Of a DNA stretch of 37,262 bases, positions 34,497 to 37,262 are shown piece after piece. Position 1 is the stretch's first letter. Every line of letters begins with the position of its first letter. Below the pieces are notes generated by a model. The model saw only the letters and a program-made list of their open reading frames with translations. It was not told where the DNA came from and did no database searches. The position numbers and the translations under genes were made by a program. The stretch lies in assembly GCA_945898095.1 (NCBI GenBank), contig CAMDHE010000039.1, positions 1 through 37,262 of the forward strand, written 5' to 3'. The DNA is from Roseateles toxinivorans (GTDB taxonomy: Bacteria; Pseudomonadota; Gammaproteobacteria; Burkholderiales; Burkholderiaceae_C).

Positions 34497-35081
34497 ATGG
34501 GCAAGAAATCTAAATGGCTTTTGCTTCTGCGCTGGCTCGGCCTCGCGCTGACCCTGAGCATCGGGCCGGCCGCCTGGGCCGCCACCAACAACTGTCCCGC
34601 ATTATTGCAGCGCGACATGCTGCGCTTGCAGGACGAAAAACCACAACCCCTTTGCCAATATGCAGGGCGTGTGGTGCTGGTCGTCAACACCGCCAGTTTT
34701 TGCGGTTTCACACCGCAGTACAAGGCCCTTGAAGCCTTGTCGAGCCGCTATGCCGAGCGCGGCCTGGTGGTGCTCGGCTTCCCGTCGAATGACTTCGGCA
34801 GCCAGGAGCCCGGCAGCAACAAGGACATCGCCGAGTTCTGCGAGAATACGTTCAACGTCAAGTTTCCGATGTTCACCAAGTCACATGTGCTGCCCGGCAA
34901 GCCGTCGACCAATCCGCTCTTCGCCGAGCTCGCAAAGCGCACCGACCAAGTGCCGAAGTGGAATTTCCACAAATATCTGATCTCCCGCGACGGCAGTGAA
35001 GTCCGCAGCTTCGGCTCGACCATTGACCCTGCCGGCCGGGCCTTCACGCAAGAGCTCGAGCGCCTGCTGGCCAAGCCATGA
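34497..35081 (+). CDS. Glutathione peroxidase family protein, exported
   Basis: A 194-residue thiol peroxidase of the GPx family. Signal peptide about 1-29 (WLLLLRWLGLALTLSIGPAA then WAA), so it likely works in the periplasm. The peroxidatic Cys is C69 in VNTASFCGFTPQY, the second block is FPSNDFGSQEPGS (residues 95-107) and the third is WNFHKYL (155-161); C115 in AEFCENTFN is the probable resolving Cys. In the second block Asp99 takes the place of the usual Gln of the catalytic tetrad. It may reduce lipid hydroperoxides using thioredoxin. It heads an operon with the FAD and DUF1365 genes, divergent from the B12 regulator. Confidence 0.88.
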   Translation: MGKKSKWLLLLRWLGLALTLSIGPAAWAATNNCPALLQRDMLRLQDEKPQPLCQYAGRVVLVVNTASFCGFTPQYKALEALSSRYAERGLVVLGFPSNDFGSQEPGSNKDIAEFCENTFNVKFPMFTKSHVLPGKPSTNPLFAELAKRTDQVPKWNFHKYLISRDGSEVRSFGSTIDPAGRAFTQELERLLAKP

Positions 35082-35097
35082 ATTCAAGACCTGCCTC

Positions 35098-36516
35098 ATG
35101 TCTGCAGCATCATCGGCATTGATCCGCTCGCAGCCTGATGCGGGAGCTTCCGCTGCCGCCGGCCATGCCGCGGCGCTGCTGCCATTTCTGCGCCAGCTGG
35201 GGCAGCCGGGCAGCATGCAGTCGCCGCGCCGCGTGGCGGTGATCGGATCGGGGATCGCGGGGCTTTCGGCCGCCTGGGCCATCAGTTCGCAGGCGCAGGT
35301 GACCCTGTTTGAGGCGGGAAAATATTTCGGCGGCCACACGCATACGGTCGAGGTCGAACTCGAAGGCCATAAGCACGGCGTCGACACCGGTTTTCTGGTC
35401 TTCAACGAGCGCACTTATCCGCTGTTGATCCAGTTGTTCCAGCAATTGGCGGTCGAGGTCGCGGCCAGCGAGATGTCCTTTTCAGTCCAGTTGCCCGACC
35501 AAGGCCTGGAGTGGAGCGGTACCAATTTGAACGGTGTTTTCGCCCAGCGCTACAACCTGTTGCGGCCGGGTTTCTGGGGCATGCTTGCCGACCTGCTGCG
35601 CTTCAATGCCTTGTGCAATGCCTTGGCCAGTTCCGGCGAAGAAGCTGCGATGGCGCAGCCGATCGGCGAGTTCCTGCGCGAGCAGCGCTTCGGCAATGCC
35701 TTCCGCGACTGGTATCTGATGCCGATGGTGGCTTGCATTTGGTCCTGCCCGACGGCGCAGATGCTGAGCTTTCCGGTCAGTACTTTGATCCGTTTTTGCC
35801 ATAACCACGGCCTGCTACAGATCAGCCAGCGGCCACAATGGTTCACCGTCAATGGTGGGGCCAAGCGTTATGTCGACAAGTTGCTGGCCGGCATCAAGGA
35901 TGCGCGGCTATCGACGCCGGTGACCGGTGTGCAGCGAATGCCACAGGGTGGTGTGATGCTGCGAACCGGGCAGGGCAGCGAGCGCTTCGATGCGGTCGTG
36001 ATGGCCAGTCACAGCGACCAGTCGCTGCGCCTGCTCGACGATGTCAGTTTGCAGGAGCGCCAGGTCTTGGGCGCCATCGGCTACCACTGCAACCGTGCGG
36101 TGCTGCATACCGATGCCAGCTTGTTGCCGCGCCGTCGTCGTGCCTGGGCGGCCTGGAACTACGAGCATGGCGGGCGCCGGTCAGGCGTGGAAGAACAGGC
36201 AGTCTGCCTGCACTATCTGCTCAATCGCCTGCAGCCCTTGCCTTGGCAGCAGCCCTTGCTGGTCTCGTTGAATCCGGTGCGCGAGCCGGTACAAAAACAG
36301 ATCCTGGGCGAATTCGATTACGCGCATCCGGTCTTTGATGCGGCAGCAGTGGCGGCACAGTCCAAGGTGGGCCTGTTGCAAGGGCAAGGCGATGTCTGGT
36401 TCTGCGGTGCCTGGACCCGCTATGGTTTTCACGAGGACGGGCTGCTGTCGGGCCTGACGGTGGCCAAAGCGCTGCTCGACGGCTGGGCGCAGCGCCCTGC
36501 ATTGGCGGCAGGATGA
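35098..36516 (+). CDS. FAD-dependent oxidoreductase (amine oxidase/phytoene desaturase-like)
   Basis: A flavoprotein of the NAD(P)-binding Rossmann/amine-oxidoreductase type. The FAD motif is RRVAVIGSGIAGLSAAWAIS with FEAGKYFGGHTHTVEV after it; the C-terminal part has VWFCGAWTRYGFHEDGLLSG, a typical FAD-contacting end. Relatives sit with DUF1365 and cyclopropane-fatty-acid synthase-like genes and are thought to modify acyl chains. ATG at 35098 gives 472 residues; ATG at 35215 (MQSPRRVAVIGSG) fits most homologues and leaves a 133-bp gap behind the peroxidase gene, so the first 39 residues may be non-coding. Its stop overlaps the DUF1365 start (ATGA). Confidence 0.87.
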   Translation: MSAASSALIRSQPDAGASAAAGHAAALLPFLRQLGQPGSMQSPRRVAVIGSGIAGLSAAWAISSQAQVTLFEAGKYFGGHTHTVEVELEGHKHGVDTGFLVFNERTYPLLIQLFQQLAVEVAASEMSFSVQLPDQGLEWSGTNLNGVFAQRYNLLRPGFWGMLADLLRFNALCNALASSGEEAAMAQPIGEFLREQRFGNAFRDWYLMPMVACIWSCPTAQMLSFPVSTLIRFCHNHGLLQISQRPQWFTVNGGAKRYVDKLLAGIKDARLSTPVTGVQRMPQGGVMLRTGQGSERFDAVVMASHSDQSLRLLDDVSLQERQVLGAIGYHCNRAVLHTDASLLPRRRRAWAAWNYEHGGRRSGVEEQAVCLHYLLNRLQPLPWQQPLLVSLNPVREPVQKQILGEFDYAHPVFDAAAVAAQSKVGLLQGQGDVWFCGAWTRYGFHEDGLLSGLTVAKALLDGWAQRPALAAG

Positions 36517-37262
36517 ACGCACTTGGCACAGGCGCATGGCCACAACAGGCCTTGATCGGGCGCGGTCTGGTCAGGCACAGGCGTCTGCGGCCCAAACTGC
36601 ATGAATTTGATTACCGCAGCTACTTCTTGATGCTGCCGATGCGTCGGCTGCGGCGCGAGCCCTGCGCGGCCTTGCACCGCAATCACAATGGTTTGCATTG
36701 GCTCGCATTCCATGACGCCGACCATGGCGACGGCGGCTCCGACAGTCTGGCCTGGATCGACGCGGTGCTGCACAGCGAGGGCATCGCCGACGCCGATGGT
36801 GAGGTCTGGCTGCATTGCTTTCCGCGCGTACTCGGTTTTGCCTTCAAGCCGGTCAGCTTCTGGTATTGCCAGCGCAAGGATGGATCGCTGGCCGCCATCC
36901 TGGTTGAAGTCAACAACACCTTCGGCGAGCGCCATTGCTATCTGCTGCAAGGCGAGGGTACCGAGGCCCTGGCCTATGGCCACGAACTGCAGGCGCGCAA
37001 GGTCTTCCATGTCTCGCCCTTCTGCCGCGTCGCCGGCAGCTACCGCTTCCGTTTCATGCACAGCAGCAGCGGCCGCACGCTGGCGCGTATCGACCATGAG
37101 GACGAAGGCGGGACGCTGCTGCAGACCAGCGTTTCAGGCCGCTTGCAGCCGCTCACCCATGCCAATGCCCGGGCCGCATTTTTTGCCATGCCCGCCCTGA
37201 GCTTGATGCTGGTCGCACGCATCCATTGGCAGGCCATCAAACTCGCCTTGAAGCGCCTGCCG
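36513..37262 (+). CDS. DUF1365 family protein, 3' end outside the window
   Basis: The first 250 residues of a DUF1365 protein; the frame is open to the window end. Visible marks are GRGLVRHRRLRPKLHEFDYR at the N-terminus, LMLPMRRLRR, WLHCFPRVLGFAFKPVSFWY, VEVNNTFGERHCYLL, FHVSPFC, YRFRF, and LMLVARIHWQAIKLALKRLP at the break. Family function is not settled. It nearly always follows an FAD oxidoreductase like the previous gene and precedes a cyclopropane-fatty-acid synthase-like methyltransferase. The start ATG at 36513 overlaps the FAD gene stop by 4 bp, so both are translated together. Confidence 0.88.
   Translation, partial: MNALGTGAWPQQALIGRGLVRHRRLRPKLHEFDYRSYFLMLPMRRLRREPCAALHRNHNGLHWLAFHDADHGDGGSDSLAWIDAVLHSEGIADADGEVWLHCFPRVLGFAFKPVSFWYCQRKDGSLAAILVEVNNTFGERHCYLLQGEGTEALAYGHELQARKVFHVSPFCRVAGSYRFRFMHSSSGRTLARIDHEDEGGTLLQTSVSGRLQPLTHANARAAFFAMPALSLMLVARIHWQAIKLALKRLP

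Overview
The window carries the chromosomal replication-origin neighbourhood of a GC-rich betaproteobacterium, most likely of the order Burkholderiales. The evidence is the order mnmE / yidC-yidD-rnpA-rpmH (minus strand), the origin, then dnaA-dnaN-gyrB (plus strand), plus the KLSTGDA...KRHAKRSVTRS style of RnpA, the Burkholderiales-like GDH C-terminus and a kdsD-kdsC-lptC run. No genus is claimed.

Left part (1-16 kb). The first 650 bases hold two broken genes facing away from each other: the 3' end of glmS (minus, with a one-base deletion) and the 3' end of a glutamate dehydrogenase gene (plus). Their missing 5' ends meet at about 291-330. Next come kdsD-kdsC-lptC (Kdo synthesis and LPS transport, closed by a terminator, without lptA or lptB behind), a glycine-rich RRM protein, a TroA/BtuF-like metal or cobalamin receptor, marC, a GMC oxidoreductase, an M17 aminopeptidase, a possible 52-residue protein, a SWIM/SNF2 helicase, a DTW-domain tRNA modifying enzyme, a TIGR03643/DUF2805 protein, mnmE and the yidC-yidD-rnpA-rpmH cluster.

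Origin and right arm (17-23 kb). The rpmH-dnaA gap has one perfect DnaA box, a near-perfect box touching the dnaA start codon and several inverted repeats; dnaA, dnaN and gyrB follow.

Accessory part (23-37 kb). A BaeSR-like two-component pair is divergent from a TonB-dependent receptor. Behind the receptor lie a tiny predicted secreted peptide, a YHYH-domain lipoprotein, a short membrane-protein remnant and an SGNH hydrolase. I infer a surface uptake or sensing locus of unknown substrate. A Phd/PIN toxin-antitoxin pair and an IS transposase remnant follow, then a DHA2-type exporter.

The right end holds the most interesting system: a MerR-type regulator with an adenosylcobalamin photoreceptor domain (CarH/LitR type). 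It is co-oriented with a diiron acyl-ACP desaturase-like gene and divergent from an operon of a secreted glutathione peroxidase, an FAD oxidoreductase and a DUF1365 protein that runs off the window. Two matching palindromes, one at each divergent start codon, look like its operators. The set suggests a light-controlled lipid-modification and peroxide-defence switch.
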